From Methylobacterium sp. NMS14P (GTDB lineage Bacteria > Pseudomonadota > Alphaproteobacteria > Rhizobiales > Beijerinckiaceae), in the NCBI RefSeq assembly GCF_028583545.1, contig NZ_CP087106.1, forward strand, positions 1 through 64,000: a DNA stretch of 64,000 nt, in the 5' to 3' direction. Both the position numbers and the translations under genes were made by a program. Shown in pieces: positions 19,262 to 27,949 of the stretch. How positions within the stretch are numbered: position 1 is the stretch's first letter; each line of letters starts with the position of its first letter. The notes beneath the pieces were generated by a model that searched no databases, had not been told where the DNA came from, and saw only the letters and a list, made by a program, of their open reading frames with translations.

Positions 19262-20398
19262 TCAGGCGGCGGCGCGCTCGGCGCTCGCCCAGCCCGCGCG
19301 GGTCTCGGCGCAGTAATCCGCGTAGCGACCGTCCCGGACCGCCGCGCGGGCGCCGGCCATCAGGTCCTGGTAGTAGGCGAGGTTGTTCCAGGTCAGCAGC
19401 ATCATCCCGAGGATCTCGTTCGAGCGCACGAGGTGATGCAGGTAGGCCCGTGAATAGTCCCGCGCGGCCGGACAGGTCGAGGCCTCGTCGAGCGGCGCGG
19501 TGACCTCGGCGTGGCGCGCATTGCGCAGGTTGACCCGTCCGTGGCGCGTGTAGGCGAGGCCGTGGCGGCCGGCGCGGGTCGGCATCACGCAGTCGAACAT
19601 GTCGATGCCCCGGGCGACGGCGCCCAGGATGTCGTCCGGCGTCCCGACGCCCATCAGGTAGCGGGGCTTCGCCGCCGGCAGGTGCGGCTCCACAGTCTCG
19701 ATCATGGCGAACATGACCGCCTGGGGCTCGCCCACGGCGAGGCCGCCCACCGCGTAGCCCTTGAGATCGAGATCCGTCAGCGCGCGGGCGCTCTCGACGC
19801 GCAGGGACGGCACGTCGCCGCCCTGGACGATGCCGAACAGGGCCCGCCCGGGCTGCTCGCCGAACGCGACGCGGCAGCGCTCGGCCCAGCGCAGGGACAG
19901 GTGCATGGCCTTCTCGATGGCCGCGTGGTCCGCCGGCAGGCGGACGCACTCGTCGAGCTGCATCTGGATGTCGGAGCCGAGCAGCCCCTGGATCTCGATG
20001 GAGCGCTCCGGGCTCATGTGGTGGGCAGTGCCGTCGATGTGCGAGCGGAAGGTCACGCCCTGCTCGTCGATCTTCCGCAGGGCGGAGAGCGACATCACCT
20101 GGAAGCCGCCGGAATCCGTCAGGATCGGCCGGTCCCAGTTCATGAAGCGGTGCAGGCCGCCGAGCCTGGCCATGCGCTCAGGGCCGGGGCGCAGCATCAG
20201 GTGGTAGGTGTTGCCCAGAACCACGTCGGCGCCGAGGTCGCGGACCTGGCCGGGATACATGGCCTTGACGGTCGCGGCGGTGCCCACCGGCATGAAGGCC
20301 GGAGTCCGGATCTCGCCGCGCGGCGTCGCGATCACGCCGGTGCGGGCGGTGCCGTCCCGGGCCAGCAGGTCGAAGCGGAAGGAAGCGCTGTCGGTCAT
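19262..20398 (-). CDS. tgt: tRNA-guanine(34) transglycosylase with degenerate zinc site
   Basis: Exchanges guanine-34 of GUN-anticodon tRNAs for preQ1 in queuosine synthesis. The 378-aa product has the general acid/base D95 ([12 protein letters not shown]), nucleophile D269 (MFDCVMPTR) and the conserved YSRAYLHHL region. The family zinc site CxCxxC...H reads S307-x-C309-xx-A312...N338, so three of four ligands are missing. The catalytic residues are intact, so activity is still expected. ATG 20398 overlaps the queA stop as ATGA, indicating translational coupling. Confidence 0.95.
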   Translation of the reverse strand: MTDSASFRFDLLARDGTARTGVIATPRGEIRTPAFMPVGTAATVKAMYPGQVRDLGADVVLGNTYHLMLRPGPERMARLGGLHRFMNWDRPILTDSGGFQVMSLSALRKIDEQGVTFRSHIDGTAHHMSPERSIEIQGLLGSDIQMQLDECVRLPADHAAIEKAMHLSLRWAERCRVAFGEQPGRALFGIVQGGDVPSLRVESARALTDLDLKGYAVGGLAVGEPQAVMFAMIETVEPHLPAAKPRYLMGVGTPDDILGAVARGIDMFDCVMPTRAGRHGLAYTRHGRVNLRNARHAEVTAPLDEASTCPAARDYSRAYLHHLVRSNEILGMMLLTWNNLAYYQDLMAGARAAVRDGRYADYCAETRAGWASAERAAA

Positions 20399-21459
20399 GG
20401 AGTGTCCGCGCGCGGGCCCGGGAACAGCAGGCTGGCGTCGCCGTAGGAGTAGAATCGATACCCGGCGCCGATCGCGTGCGCGTACGCCGCGCGCATCGTC
20501 TCGAGGCCGGAGAAGGCCGAGACCAGCATGAACAGCGTCGAGCGCGGCAGGTGGAAGTTGGTCACGAGGGCGTCGACCGCGCGGAACCGGTAGCCCGGCG
20601 TGATGAAGATCTCGGTCGGTCCCGAGAAGGGCGCGAGCGTCCCGTCCGGCCGGGCCGCGCTCTCCAGCAGGCGCAGCGCCGTGGTCCCGACCGCGACGAC
20701 GCGGCCGCCCGCGGCCCGCGCGGCGTTCAGGGCCTCGGCCGTGGCGGCGTCGAGGATGCCGATCTCCGCGTGCATGCGGTGCGCCTCGGTGTCCTCGGCC
20801 TTGACCGGCAGGAAGGTCCCGGCGCCGACATGCAGCGTGACGTGGTGGCGCCGCAGACCGGCGGCGTCGAGATCGGCCAGCAGCGCGTCGGAGAAGTGCA
20901 GGCCGGCCGTCGGGGCCGCCACCGCCCCCGGATGGCGGGCGTAGACCGTCTGGTAATCCGTGGCGTCGCGGGCATCCGTGGCGCGCTTGCCGGCGATGTA
21001 GGGGGGCAACGGCAGGGCGCCCTCCGCGGCGATGGCCGCATCGAGCTCGGGCCCGGCCCGGTCGAAGGCCAGGACGATCTCGCCGGCCTCGGCCTTCTCC
21101 AGAACTGCCGCCGACAGGGCGCCGAAGCGCAGCGCGTCGCCCGCGGCGAGCCGCTTGGCCGGACGCGCGAAGGCGCGCCAGCGGTCGGGGGCCTCGCGCA
21201 GATGGAGCATCACCTCCGTGCGCTGACCGGGCGCGCCAGGGCGGGTGCGCACGCCGTTCAGCCGGGCGGGGATCACCCGCGTGTCGTTGAAAACCAGGGC
21301 GTCGCCGGCTCGGAGCGCGTCGGGCAGGTCGCGCACGGTCCGGTCGGCCAACGGCGCGCCCGGGCGGACCACGAGCATCCGCCCGGCGTCGCGCGGCTCG
21401 GCCGGGCGCAGGGCGATGCTGGTCTCCGGCAGCTCGAAATCGAAGAGGTCCACGCGCAT
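20395..21459 (-). CDS. queA: S-adenosylmethionine:tRNA ribosyltransferase-isomerase
   Basis: Builds epoxyqueuosine from preQ1-modified tRNA using the ribosyl group of SAM, the step after Tgt. The 354-aa product starts [20 protein letters not shown], the usual QueA N-terminus, and includes [20 protein letters not shown] and [16 protein letters not shown] chose ATG 21459 because the 12 residues added by the longer frame are not family-like. It forms an operon with tgt through a 4-base overlap. No queC/queD/queE or preQ1 riboswitch is visible here, so preQ1 supply is encoded elsewhere. Confidence 0.95.
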   Translation of the reverse strand: MRVDLFDFELPETSIALRPAEPRDAGRMLVVRPGAPLADRTVRDLPDALRAGDALVFNDTRVIPARLNGVRTRPGAPGQRTEVMLHLREAPDRWRAFARPAKRLAAGDALRFGALSAAVLEKAEAGEIVLAFDRAGPELDAAIAAEGALPLPPYIAGKRATDARDATDYQTVYARHPGAVAAPTAGLHFSDALLADLDAAGLRRHHVTLHVGAGTFLPVKAEDTEAHRMHAEIGILDAATAEALNAARAAGGRVVAVGTTALRLLESAARPDGTLAPFSGPTEIFITPGYRFRAVDALVTNFHLPRSTLFMLVSAFSGLETMRAAYAHAIGAGYRFYSYGDASLLFPGPRADTP

Positions 21460-21557
21460 CGCCGGCTGCCTGCACCGAACGCCACGCGGATTCAACCGCG
21501 GAACCGCCGGGGAGCGCGTCCGTTTTCCGCGTCACCGAGACGCGAGGCCCCCGATCC

Positions 21558-21815
21558 ATGCCCTGGTACGCCGTTCGCCCCCGTGACGCCGCCGATCCCC
21601 GCTGGCCGCTGCCTGGCACGCCCGAGATCGTGCTGAAGGCCGAGGATCCCGACACCGCCCGCGCGAAGTTCGAATCGGCCTACCCGAGCCAGCCCTTCGG
21701 CAGCCCCGGCGTCCCGGTTCCGGATACCGGTGCCGGCAGCTTCCGCGGCGATCCCGACGCGCTCGTCGTGGCCGAGACGGGCGAGCCGCCCGCGTCGCGG
21801 GAGCGCGAGGCGTGA
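21558..21815 (+). CDS. Small hypothetical protein
   Basis: An 85-aa product of unknown function, starting [20 protein letters not shown]. It is soluble, with a short alpha/beta region ([22 protein letters not shown]) and a Gly/Pro-rich tail. The next gene starts within its stop codon (GTGA), which supports both being real and co-translated. It runs divergently from queA, about 100 bases apart. No domain recognised. Confidence 0.6.
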   Translation: MPWYAVRPRDAADPRWPLPGTPEIVLKAEDPDTARAKFESAYPSQPFGSPGVPVPDTGAGSFRGDPDALVVAETGEPPASREREA

Positions 21816-22030
21816 CGCCCCGCGCGCGCGCCCGGCGGGTCACCCTCGACGGGCAGCTCCTCGGGTACTGGGAGCGCGAGGCCGCCCGGCTGGAAACCCT
21901 CGCCGCCGCGGCACGCTTCGCCTGGCAGCGCCGTCGCTACCTGCGCAAGGCGGAGGCCGCGCGCGCCAAGGCGGAGCCGAGCCGGCTCCGCGAGGCCGCC
22001 CGGGGCCAGGGCGACGCCTCGGAGACTTAG
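21812..22030 (+). CDS. Small basic hypothetical protein
   Basis: A 72-aa, strongly basic, mostly helical protein (many Arg and Ala; AWQRRRYLRKAEAARAKAE). The start is GTG 21812, overlapping the preceding stop by 4 bases. The charge suggests nucleic-acid or ribosome association, but no family is recognised and this is speculation. It is likely translationally coupled to the upstream gene. Confidence 0.55.
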   Translation: MTPRARARRVTLDGQLLGYWEREAARLETLAAAARFAWQRRRYLRKAEAARAKAEPSRLREAARGQGDASET

Positions 22031-22127
22031 CCGCGGCTAACACATTTTCGACGGCGTCGAACCTTTGCCGTGGCCTTGGCCGTGGCCGGTGCCGTATGGG
22101 CGCGGCGTCACCCCAACGGCGCGCACC

Positions 22128-23015
22128 ATGGACCGCACCCAGAAAGCTGCCCTCTTCAGCGCGGGCATTGGCCTCGCCGTCACGGCGATGAAGTTCTACG
22201 CGGCGTGGCTCACCGGCAGCCTCGCCCTGTACTCCGACGCGCTGGAGAGCATCATCAACGTGGTCGCCGCGGTGGGCGCCTTCGTGGCCCTGCGGGTCGC
22301 CGCGCGCCCGGCGGACGAGGACCATCCCTACGGTCACCACAAGGCCGAGTTCTTCTCGGCGGTGATCGAGGGCGCGCTGATCGTCGTGGCGGCGCTGCTG
22401 ATCCTGCGGGAATCCTATTTCGGTCTGCTCGCGCCGAAGGCCCTCGACGCGCCCGCGGTCGGCCTCGCGATCAACTTCGCGGCCGGGATCGTCAACGCGG
22501 TCTGGGCGGCGGCGCTGATGCGCTGGGGCCGGCGGTGGCGGTCGCCGGCCCTGATCGCCGACGCGCGCCACGTCTTCGCCGACGTCGTTACATCCTGCGG
22601 CGTCCTCGCCGGCGTCGGCGCCGTGGTGCTGACGGGCTACCCCGTCCTCGACCCCGTGGTGGCCGGTCTGGTCGCCATGAACATCCTGTGGTCCGGCTTC
22701 CGCATGGTGCGGGAATCGGTGGACGGCCTCATGGACCGGGCCGCCCCGGCCGAGATGGTCAGCCAGATCCGGTCGCTCATCTCCCAGCACGGCGAGGGCG
22801 CGCTGGAGGCGCACGACGTGCGGACCCGCTCCGCCGGTCAGGCGACCTTCATCGATTTCCACCTCGTCGTCCCCGGCGCGATGACCGTCGAGGATTCCCA
22901 CGCGATCTGCGACCGGCTCGAGACGGCCCTAGAGACGACGATCCCCGGGGCGGTGGTGACCATCCATGTCGAGCCCGGCGAGGAGGCCAAGGCGCGGGGA
23001 TTGCCGGTGCTGTAG
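22128..23015 (+). CDS. Cation diffusion facilitator (CDF) transporter
   Basis: Proton-coupled divalent metal exporter (295 aa) with about six membrane helices and a C-terminal cytoplasmic domain. Family marks are YSDALESIINV in TM2, the DEDHPYGHHKAEFFSA loop, DARHVFADVVTS in TM5, and the cytoplasmic VRTRSAGQATFIDFHLVV. In TM2 the usual DxxxD metal pair reads D-A-L-E-S, so the second Asp is Ser with a Glu one residue before. TM5 keeps the H-x3-D pair. The metal is not predictable by eye. I start at ATG 22128; the 21-residue N-terminal extension from TTG is repetitive and unlikely. Confidence 0.9.
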   Translation: MDRTQKAALFSAGIGLAVTAMKFYAAWLTGSLALYSDALESIINVVAAVGAFVALRVAARPADEDHPYGHHKAEFFSAVIEGALIVVAALLILRESYFGLLAPKALDAPAVGLAINFAAGIVNAVWAAALMRWGRRWRSPALIADARHVFADVVTSCGVLAGVGAVVLTGYPVLDPVVAGLVAMNILWSGFRMVRESVDGLMDRAAPAEMVSQIRSLISQHGEGALEAHDVRTRSAGQATFIDFHLVVPGAMTVEDSHAICDRLETALETTIPGAVVTIHVEPGEEAKARGLPVL

Positions 23016-23024
23016 CGCCGCCGG

Positions 23025-24281
23025 TCAGCTCCAGGCGTGGAGCGGCGGATTCACGCCGTTGAGGGCGTGGTTGCCGACGATCGCGTACTTCCAGCGGACC
23101 GGGTCGTGCAGCGTGTGCGTGCGCGCGTTCCGCCAGTGACGGTCGAGATTCTCGGCTGCCAGGGTCGAGCGGGTGCCCGACAGCTCGAACAGCTTGTTCG
23201 ACGCCGCCAGGGCGACCTCGGTCGTCAGCACCTTCGCCTCGGCGACGGCGATCTGCGCCGCCGCGACCGTCTCGGCGTCGGGCCGCGCGACGGCGGTGTC
23301 GAGGATGTGACCGGCGCGGTCGAGGAGCGCCTCGGCGGCGTGCTGCCGGATGGTCAGGTCGCCGATCGCCTGGATCGTGTAGGGATCGTCGGCGGCCCGC
23401 TCCAGCCCGCTGTCGATCCAGGGGCGGGCCTTCTCGCGGACGAAGCCGATGGTGTCGTCCAGGGCCTCGCGGCCGATCCCGGCATCGACCGCCGCCTGGA
23501 TGATCTGGAATACGGCGCCGTCGGCGGTGGGCGCAGCGTAGCCCTTCCAGGCGGGCACCAGATGGGACTTGGGCACGCGCACGTCGTCGATCAGCACCGT
23601 CCCGCTCGCCGTGCCCCGCTGGCCGAAGCTCGACCAGTCGTCGATCACCGTGAGGCCGGGCGCGTCCCGCTCGGCGATGGCGTACCACGCCCGCCCTTCC
23701 TCATCGAGGGCGACGATCGGCACGAGATGCGCGAGGAGGGCGCCGGTCGCGTAGAATTTCCGGCCCCGCACCACGACGTGGTCGCCGTGATCGGTGAAGC
23801 GGGTTTCGAAATCGGCCGCCCGCTTGGTGCCGCGCTCCGAGAAGGCGTTGCCGAACCGCGTTCCGCGCAGAACCTCGCCGAACAGCAGGTGCTTCTGCGC
23901 CTCGTCCGACACCGTCCGGATGGCCGCCAGGATGCCGAGATGGTTCTGGGCGATCTGCGCGATGGCGGGATCGGCGGCCGCCACGATGGCGATGACCTGC
24001 GCGAGGGTCCGGTACGAGACCTCGGGGCCGCCATAGGCCCGCGGCACGTTGATCGACCAGAGGCCGCTCTGCGAGAAGGCGTCGAGCTCCGCCAGCGGCC
24101 GCACGGCGTGGCGGTCCCGTTCCGACGCGCCGGCCCGGAACTCGGCCGCCAGCCGGTGAGCCACGGCCAGCGCCTCGGCATCGTCACGGATCACGTGGGC
24201 GGGGGAGGGCGGCCGCGCGGGGCCGGGGGCGCCCGGGCGGCGCTCCGGCTCGAGCGTGCGCGCATCGACGGCGATGTTCAT
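23025..24281 (-). CDS. sfnB: SfnB-family sulfur acquisition oxidoreductase
   Basis: Acyl-CoA-dehydrogenase-like flavoprotein (418 aa) of the SfnB group, used when bacteria scavenge sulfur from organosulfur compounds. Typical segments are SGLWSINVPRAYGGPEVSYR, DPAIAQIAQNHLG and GNAFSERGTKRAADFETR. It lies 42 bases downstream of sfnG on the same strand and is presumably co-transcribed. The biochemical role of SfnB is not firmly known; supply of reduced flavin or a dehydrogenase step has been suggested for the family. The ATG start at 24281 is unambiguous. Confidence 0.88.
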   Translation of the reverse strand: MNIAVDARTLEPERRPGAPGPARPPSPAHVIRDDAEALAVAHRLAAEFRAGASERDRHAVRPLAELDAFSQSGLWSINVPRAYGGPEVSYRTLAQVIAIVAAADPAIAQIAQNHLGILAAIRTVSDEAQKHLLFGEVLRGTRFGNAFSERGTKRAADFETRFTDHGDHVVVRGRKFYATGALLAHLVPIVALDEEGRAWYAIAERDAPGLTVIDDWSSFGQRGTASGTVLIDDVRVPKSHLVPAWKGYAAPTADGAVFQIIQAAVDAGIGREALDDTIGFVREKARPWIDSGLERAADDPYTIQAIGDLTIRQHAAEALLDRAGHILDTAVARPDAETVAAAQIAVAEAKVLTTEVALAASNKLFELSGTRSTLAAENLDRHWRNARTHTLHDPVRWKYAIVGNHALNGVNPPLHAWS

Positions 24282-24323
24282 GGCTCACTCCGGTCAGGCA
24301 TGGTTTGATCGAGGGGGCGGCGC

Positions 24324-25439
24324 TCAGGCGGCCTCGGCACGCCGGCCGCGGGCGGCCTCGAGGGCGCGGACCCGCGGGATCACGTGCGCGCCGAAATACG
24401 CGACGTCCTCGTGGAAATGCAGGAAGGCCAGCAGGGCGAGGTCGGCACCGGCATCCTTCAGCGCGAGGATGCGCTCGGCGATCTGGTCGGGCGTGCCGAT
24501 CAGGTTGGTCTTGAACCCGTCGTTGTACTGGACCAGGTCCTCGAAGCTCGACTTCGCCCAGTTGCCTTCCCCTTCCGGAGACGCCTTGCCGGCGTTCTTC
24601 ACCTCGTGGCCGAAGGCCTTCACGGCGTCCGGATCGGCGTGGTCGATGATCTCCTGAAGGACGGCGCGGGCCTCCTCCTCGGTGTCGCGGGCGATCACGA
24701 AGGCGTTGACGCCGATCCGGGGATGGTTGCCGGTCTGGGCCGCCTTGGCGCGGATGTCGTCGACCTGGGCGCGGATCGTCTCCGGGGTGCCGCCGTTGGT
24801 GAAGTACCAGTCCGAGACGCGGGCGGCCATGTCACGCGCGGCGCGCGACGAGCCGCCCTGGAAGATCTCCGGCAGCGGCTGGGCGGGCTTCGGCTTCAGC
24901 GTGTAGTCGCTGTAGCGGTAGAAGTCGCCGCGGAAGGTGAAATTGTCCTGCGTCCAGATCCCGCGCAGGCTGCGGATGAACTCCTCCGATCGGCGGTAAC
25001 GCTCGTCGTGGTCGAGCCAGGGCTCGCCGATCGCCCGGAACTCGCCCGAGAACCAGCCCGACACGATGTTCACCGCGATGCGACCTTCGGTGAGCTGGGA
25101 GATCGTGGCGATCTGCTTGGCGGCGAGCGTGGGATGCCACGGCCCGGGCAGGAGGGCGGCGATCACCTTGAGCTTGGTGGTCGCTGCCAGCAGGGCGTGG
25201 CTGAAGGCGACCGATTCGTGCTGGTACTCGGCGCCGTAGCCCGCGGTGAACCGGATCTGGGTCAGCCCGTAATCGAACCCCGCCTCCTCGGCGATCTGGG
25301 CCAGCTTCCGATTGTACTCGGCGTCCCAGCTCGTGCGCTGGGGGATCTTGCTGATGACAAGCCCCCCGGAGACGTTGGGCACCCAGTAGGCGAAGCGGAT
25401 CGGCTCGCGCGCCGCCGCGTCGTCGAAATGGCTGGTCAT
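24324..25439 (-). CDS. sfnG: FMNH2-dependent dimethyl sulfone monooxygenase
   Basis: Luciferase-family flavin monooxygenase (371 aa) that converts dimethyl sulfone to methanesulfinate and formaldehyde. The SfnG-like opening RFAYWVPNVSGGLVISKIPQRT and the bacterial-luciferase-type core (AALLPGPWHP, NIVSGWFSGEF, EIFQGGSS) are clear. The reduced flavin must come from a separate reductase, not encoded here. It heads the sfnG-sfnB pair; a candidate promoter lies at 25510-25538. In a methylotroph the formaldehyde product could feed C1 metabolism as well as releasing sulfur (inference). No sigma-54 regulator SfnR gene is adjacent. Confidence 0.92.
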   Translation of the reverse strand: MTSHFDDAAAREPIRFAYWVPNVSGGLVISKIPQRTSWDAEYNRKLAQIAEEAGFDYGLTQIRFTAGYGAEYQHESVAFSHALLAATTKLKVIAALLPGPWHPTLAAKQIATISQLTEGRIAVNIVSGWFSGEFRAIGEPWLDHDERYRRSEEFIRSLRGIWTQDNFTFRGDFYRYSDYTLKPKPAQPLPEIFQGGSSRAARDMAARVSDWYFTNGGTPETIRAQVDDIRAKAAQTGNHPRIGVNAFVIARDTEEEARAVLQEIIDHADPDAVKAFGHEVKNAGKASPEGEGNWAKSSFEDLVQYNDGFKTNLIGTPDQIAERILALKDAGADLALLAFLHFHEDVAYFGAHVIPRVRALEAARGRRAEAA

Positions 25440-25509
25440 CCGGCGTTACCTCAGTTGCACGGCGGTCCGGCGCCGTGTCGTCTTCGGAAGATCGCCGCGA
25501 ACTGAATAC

Positions 25510-25538
25510 ACTATGCAGAACGCGGCCGATCGCTCAAG
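25510..25538 (-). promoter_or_regulatory. Candidate housekeeping promoter for sfnG
   Basis: On the minus strand, CTTGAG (25538-25533) and CATAGT (25515-25510) are separated by 17 bases, close to the alphaproteobacterial CTTGAC-N17-CTATAT pattern. It would give a 5' leader of roughly 60 bases for sfnG. I see no good sigma-54 (GG-N10-GC) element here. Confidence 0.45.
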
Positions 25539-25587
25539 AACACAGAAAGTATTCCGGGGCGACGACCGTCGGTCAAAGGAACGGGTT

Positions 25588-25633
25588 GCCGTTTTTCGGC
25601 CGATCTCGGCGAGACTTTTCTTCGCCGAGATCG
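25588..25633 (-). terminator. Tandem inverted repeats after the SURF1 gene
   Basis: A perfect 12-bp inverted repeat (25601-25612 with 25622-25633, 9-nt loop) is followed in the leftward direction by a small GCCG/CGGC hairpin (25588-25600). It starts 19 bases after the SURF1 stop codon and likely ends the oxidase-cluster transcript, although the T-run is short. Confidence 0.55.
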
Positions 25634-25651
25634 TCAGCGCGCGGCTTTATC

Positions 25652-26416
25652 CTAGGCGGCACGGGTCGCGGGCGAATCGTGCAGGCGCCGCCACGCGAAG
25701 ACCGAGAACACGCCGATCAGGCAGGCGGCCAGGCCGAACCACGTGAATGCGTATTGCAGGTGGTTGTTCGGCAGGTCGACCCGCAGCTGACCGCCGCGCG
25801 GCCAGCTCGTCTGTCCGGGCACGGCGTCGGCCTCGATCAGGTAGGGCTCGACCGTCCCGAGACCGCGCGCCGCCGCGATGCCGGCGATATCCCGGTTGAA
25901 CCACTCCCCGCGGGCGGGATCCGGCTCCGGAACGAACATCCCGCGGGGCTCGCTCGCGCGGAGAATGCCGGTCACCGTCGTCGGCCCGTCGATCACGCCA
26001 TCCCGGCGATCGCCCTGCGCCTTCAGCTCCGTGGGAACGAAGCCCCGGTTGACCAGCACGACGCTGCCGTCTTCCCGGCGGAACGGCGTGAGCACGTAGT
26101 AGCCCTGCAGGGCCCGGCCCGGGGTCTCGCCGGGCGCCAGTCCGTGGACGAGGGTCTCCCGGTCGTTGAGGAACTGACCGGTGACCCGGACATGCCGGAA
26201 CTCGTCGCGTGCCGGATCCCAGGCCGCCGCGGCCGGCGGCGCCACCGGCTCGGCGCGGCTCTGACGCACGATCCGGGCGATGAGATCCTCCTTCCAGGCC
26301 TTGCGCTCGAGCTGCCAGGTCCCGAGACCCAGCAGGATGGCCAGAGCGATCAGCGAGGCGAGTCCCGGCGCGACGAGGTCGCGCCAGGCCGCCCGGTGCG
26401 GTCCGGTCGCGGTCAC
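25652..26416 (-). CDS. SURF1-family cytochrome oxidase assembly protein
   Basis: Assembly factor for aa3-type cytochrome c oxidase, implicated in heme a delivery to subunit I. The 254-aa product has the SURF1 topology: one N-terminal helix (about 16-34) ending in the GTWQLERKAWKE motif, a large periplasmic domain (HVRVTGQFLND, VLVNRGFVP) and one C-terminal helix. The start is GTG 26416, whose GTGA overlaps the stop of the DUF983 gene, so the longer open frame upstream is not coding. It is the last gene of the cluster. Confidence 0.92.
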   Translation of the reverse strand: MTATGPHRAAWRDLVAPGLASLIALAILLGLGTWQLERKAWKEDLIARIVRQSRAEPVAPPAAAAWDPARDEFRHVRVTGQFLNDRETLVHGLAPGETPGRALQGYYVLTPFRREDGSVVLVNRGFVPTELKAQGDRRDGVIDGPTTVTGILRASEPRGMFVPEPDPARGEWFNRDIAGIAAARGLGTVEPYLIEADAVPGQTSWPRGGQLRVDLPNNHLQYAFTWFGLAACLIGVFSVFAWRRLHDSPATRAA

Positions 26417-26787
26417 GACTCGAAGCGCCCTTCCTCGGCCCGGTTGCGGAACTGCAGGGCGATCAGAAGGCCCTTGAGGGGCCGGACCAGGATCAGGCTG
26501 AGCCCGACCGAGAGCGTCAGGGCCACCAGGGCGTGGACCCAGATCGGCGGCTCGAAGGTGATCTCCAGCCACAGCGCGAGGCCGACGACGACCAGGCCGA
26601 CGATCGACATCACGAAGAAGGCCGGCCCGTCCGCCGAGTCGAAATGCGTGTAGTCCAGGCCGCACGCCTCGCAGGACGGGCGCAGGCTCAGGAAGCCCTT
26701 GAATAGGTGCCCCTCGCCGCAGCGCGGGCACCGGCCGCGCAAGCCGGTGGGGATCGGGGGCGGCGGCGAGTAGGTTCGGTCGTCCAC
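26413..26787 (-). CDS. DUF983 zinc-ribbon membrane protein
   Basis: A 124-aa protein often found next to oxidase subunit III and SURF1 in alphaproteobacteria. A four-Cys ribbon (CPRCG ... CEACG) is followed by two transmembrane helices (about 50-100). I start at GTG 26787, which has GGAG 7 bases upstream; an ATG at 26823 in the same frame is an alternative. Its role in oxidase maturation is inferred from synteny; the Cys ribbon could bind zinc or copper. Confidence 0.82.
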   Translation of the reverse strand: MDDRTYSPPPPIPTGLRGRCPRCGEGHLFKGFLSLRPSCEACGLDYTHFDSADGPAFFVMSIVGLVVVGLALWLEITFEPPIWVHALVALTLSVGLSLILVRPLKGLLIALQFRNRAEEGRFES

Positions 26788-26879
26788 GGGCACACTCCAG
26801 ACCTGTTCCGCGCGGGCCCCCATCGCCCCGCGCCCGGGCCGTCCGCTTCGATATGGGGATCGCGCGGCGTCGGAAATGC

Positions 26880-26903
26880 AAAAGGGCGGCCTGAGCCGCC
26901 CTT
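26880..26903 (-). terminator. Rho-independent terminator after ctaE
   Basis: A 9-bp stem AAGGGCGGC/GCCGCCCTT with a 4-nt loop and a TTTT run on the minus strand, 36 bases beyond the ctaE stop. It separates the main oxidase genes from DUF983-SURF1, which may be transcribed by read-through or from their own promoter. Confidence 0.75.
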
Positions 26904-26938
26904 CGCAGGTCCGCCATGCAGCGGCAAGATGGTCCCGC

Positions 26939-27802
26939 TCAGTGAGCGCCGCCGCCGTGGAAGACGCCCGAGCCCCACACGTAGATGGCGGCGAACAGGA
27001 AGAGCCACACGACATCGACGAAGTGCCAGTACCAGGCGGCGAACTCGAAGCCGAGGTGCTGGCGAGGGGTGAACTGGCCCGCGTAGACGCGGAACAGGCA
27101 CACCGCCAGGAAGATCGTGCCGATGATCACGTGGGCGCCGTGGAAGCCCGTCGCCATGAAGAAGGTCGACGAGTAGATGCTGCCCGAGAACCCGAACTCG
27201 GCGTGGCTGTATTCGTAGGCCTGGCAGGCGGTGAACAGCACGCCGAGGATGATGGTCAGCCACAGGCCGTACCGGAGGCCCTTGCGGTCGCCCTCGATCA
27301 GCGCGTGGTGCGCCCAGGTCACGGTGGTGCCCGAGGTCAGCAGGATCAGCGTGTTCAGGAGCGGCAGGTGCCAGGGATCGAACGCCTCGATGCCCTTGGG
27401 CGGCCAGACACCGCCGGTGAACTCCACGCGCGAGACCTGGATCGGGTCGGCGGTGTAGAGGGCGGCCTCGAAGTAGGCCCAGAACCATGCGACGAAGAAC
27501 ATCACCTCGGAGGCGATGAACATCATCATGCCGTAGCGGTGGTGCAGCTGCACGACGCGGGTATGGTCGCCGGAATTCGCCTCGTGCGCGACGTCCTTCC
27601 ACCACGAGTACATCGTGTAGAGGACGCCGATCGTGCCGGCCCCGAAAATGTAGGGTCCCGGGGTCAGGGTGCCGATCTGGAGGCTCTTCATCCAGAACAC
27701 GGCGCCGAATGCCATGAGGAAGCCCGAAAAGGCCCCGATCAACGGCCACGGGCTCGGATTCAGGATGTGAAAGTCGTGATTCTTGGCGTGCGCCTCGGCC
27801 AT
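26939..27802 (-). CDS. ctaE: Cytochrome c oxidase subunit III
   Basis: Membrane subunit III of the aa3-type oxidase (287 aa, seven predicted helices), which stabilises subunit I and proton uptake. The start [20 protein letters not shown] and the C-terminal [20 protein letters not shown] are diagnostic. ATG 27802 was chosen because the 32 residues added by the longer frame are not conserved. The family glutamate in the [17 protein letters not shown] region is present. Confidence 0.97.
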   Translation of the reverse strand: MAEAHAKNHDFHILNPSPWPLIGAFSGFLMAFGAVFWMKSLQIGTLTPGPYIFGAGTIGVLYTMYSWWKDVAHEANSGDHTRVVQLHHRYGMMMFIASEVMFFVAWFWAYFEAALYTADPIQVSRVEFTGGVWPPKGIEAFDPWHLPLLNTLILLTSGTTVTWAHHALIEGDRKGLRYGLWLTIILGVLFTACQAYEYSHAEFGFSGSIYSSTFFMATGFHGAHVIIGTIFLAVCLFRVYAGQFTPRQHLGFEFAAWYWHFVDVVWLFLFAAIYVWGSGVFHGGGAH

Positions 27803-27949
27803 CGTCCCGTCGCTCCTCACCCTCGCGCCCTGCGCCGTTCCCGGCCTTACGCTGTTCGTTGCTTGCTCTTGGCCGGGCGCGGCACGCACCACGCCCAAGC
27901 TTGCTCGCAGCTTTAGTCGGTGCGGCCCCGTGTTGTCACGGGTCCGCGA

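Noticed and set aside
21460..21557. preQ1 riboswitch before queA
   Set aside because: The roughly 100-base leader is short and GC-rich, and I could not find the conserved pseudoknot elements of preQ1 riboswitches.
20399..21655. N-terminal extension of the tgt reading frame across queA
   Set aside because: The open frame runs through queA on the same strand, but Tgt homology begins exactly at ATG 20398, coupled to the queA stop.
25440..25651. Sigma-54 promoter for sfnG
   Set aside because: No GG-N10-GC element with the usual TGGC/TTGC context; the CTTGAG-N17-CATAGT pair fits better.
26417..26917. Upstream extension of the SURF1 frame
   Set aside because: It runs out of frame through the DUF983 gene; the GTGA junction at 26413-26416 explains the true start.
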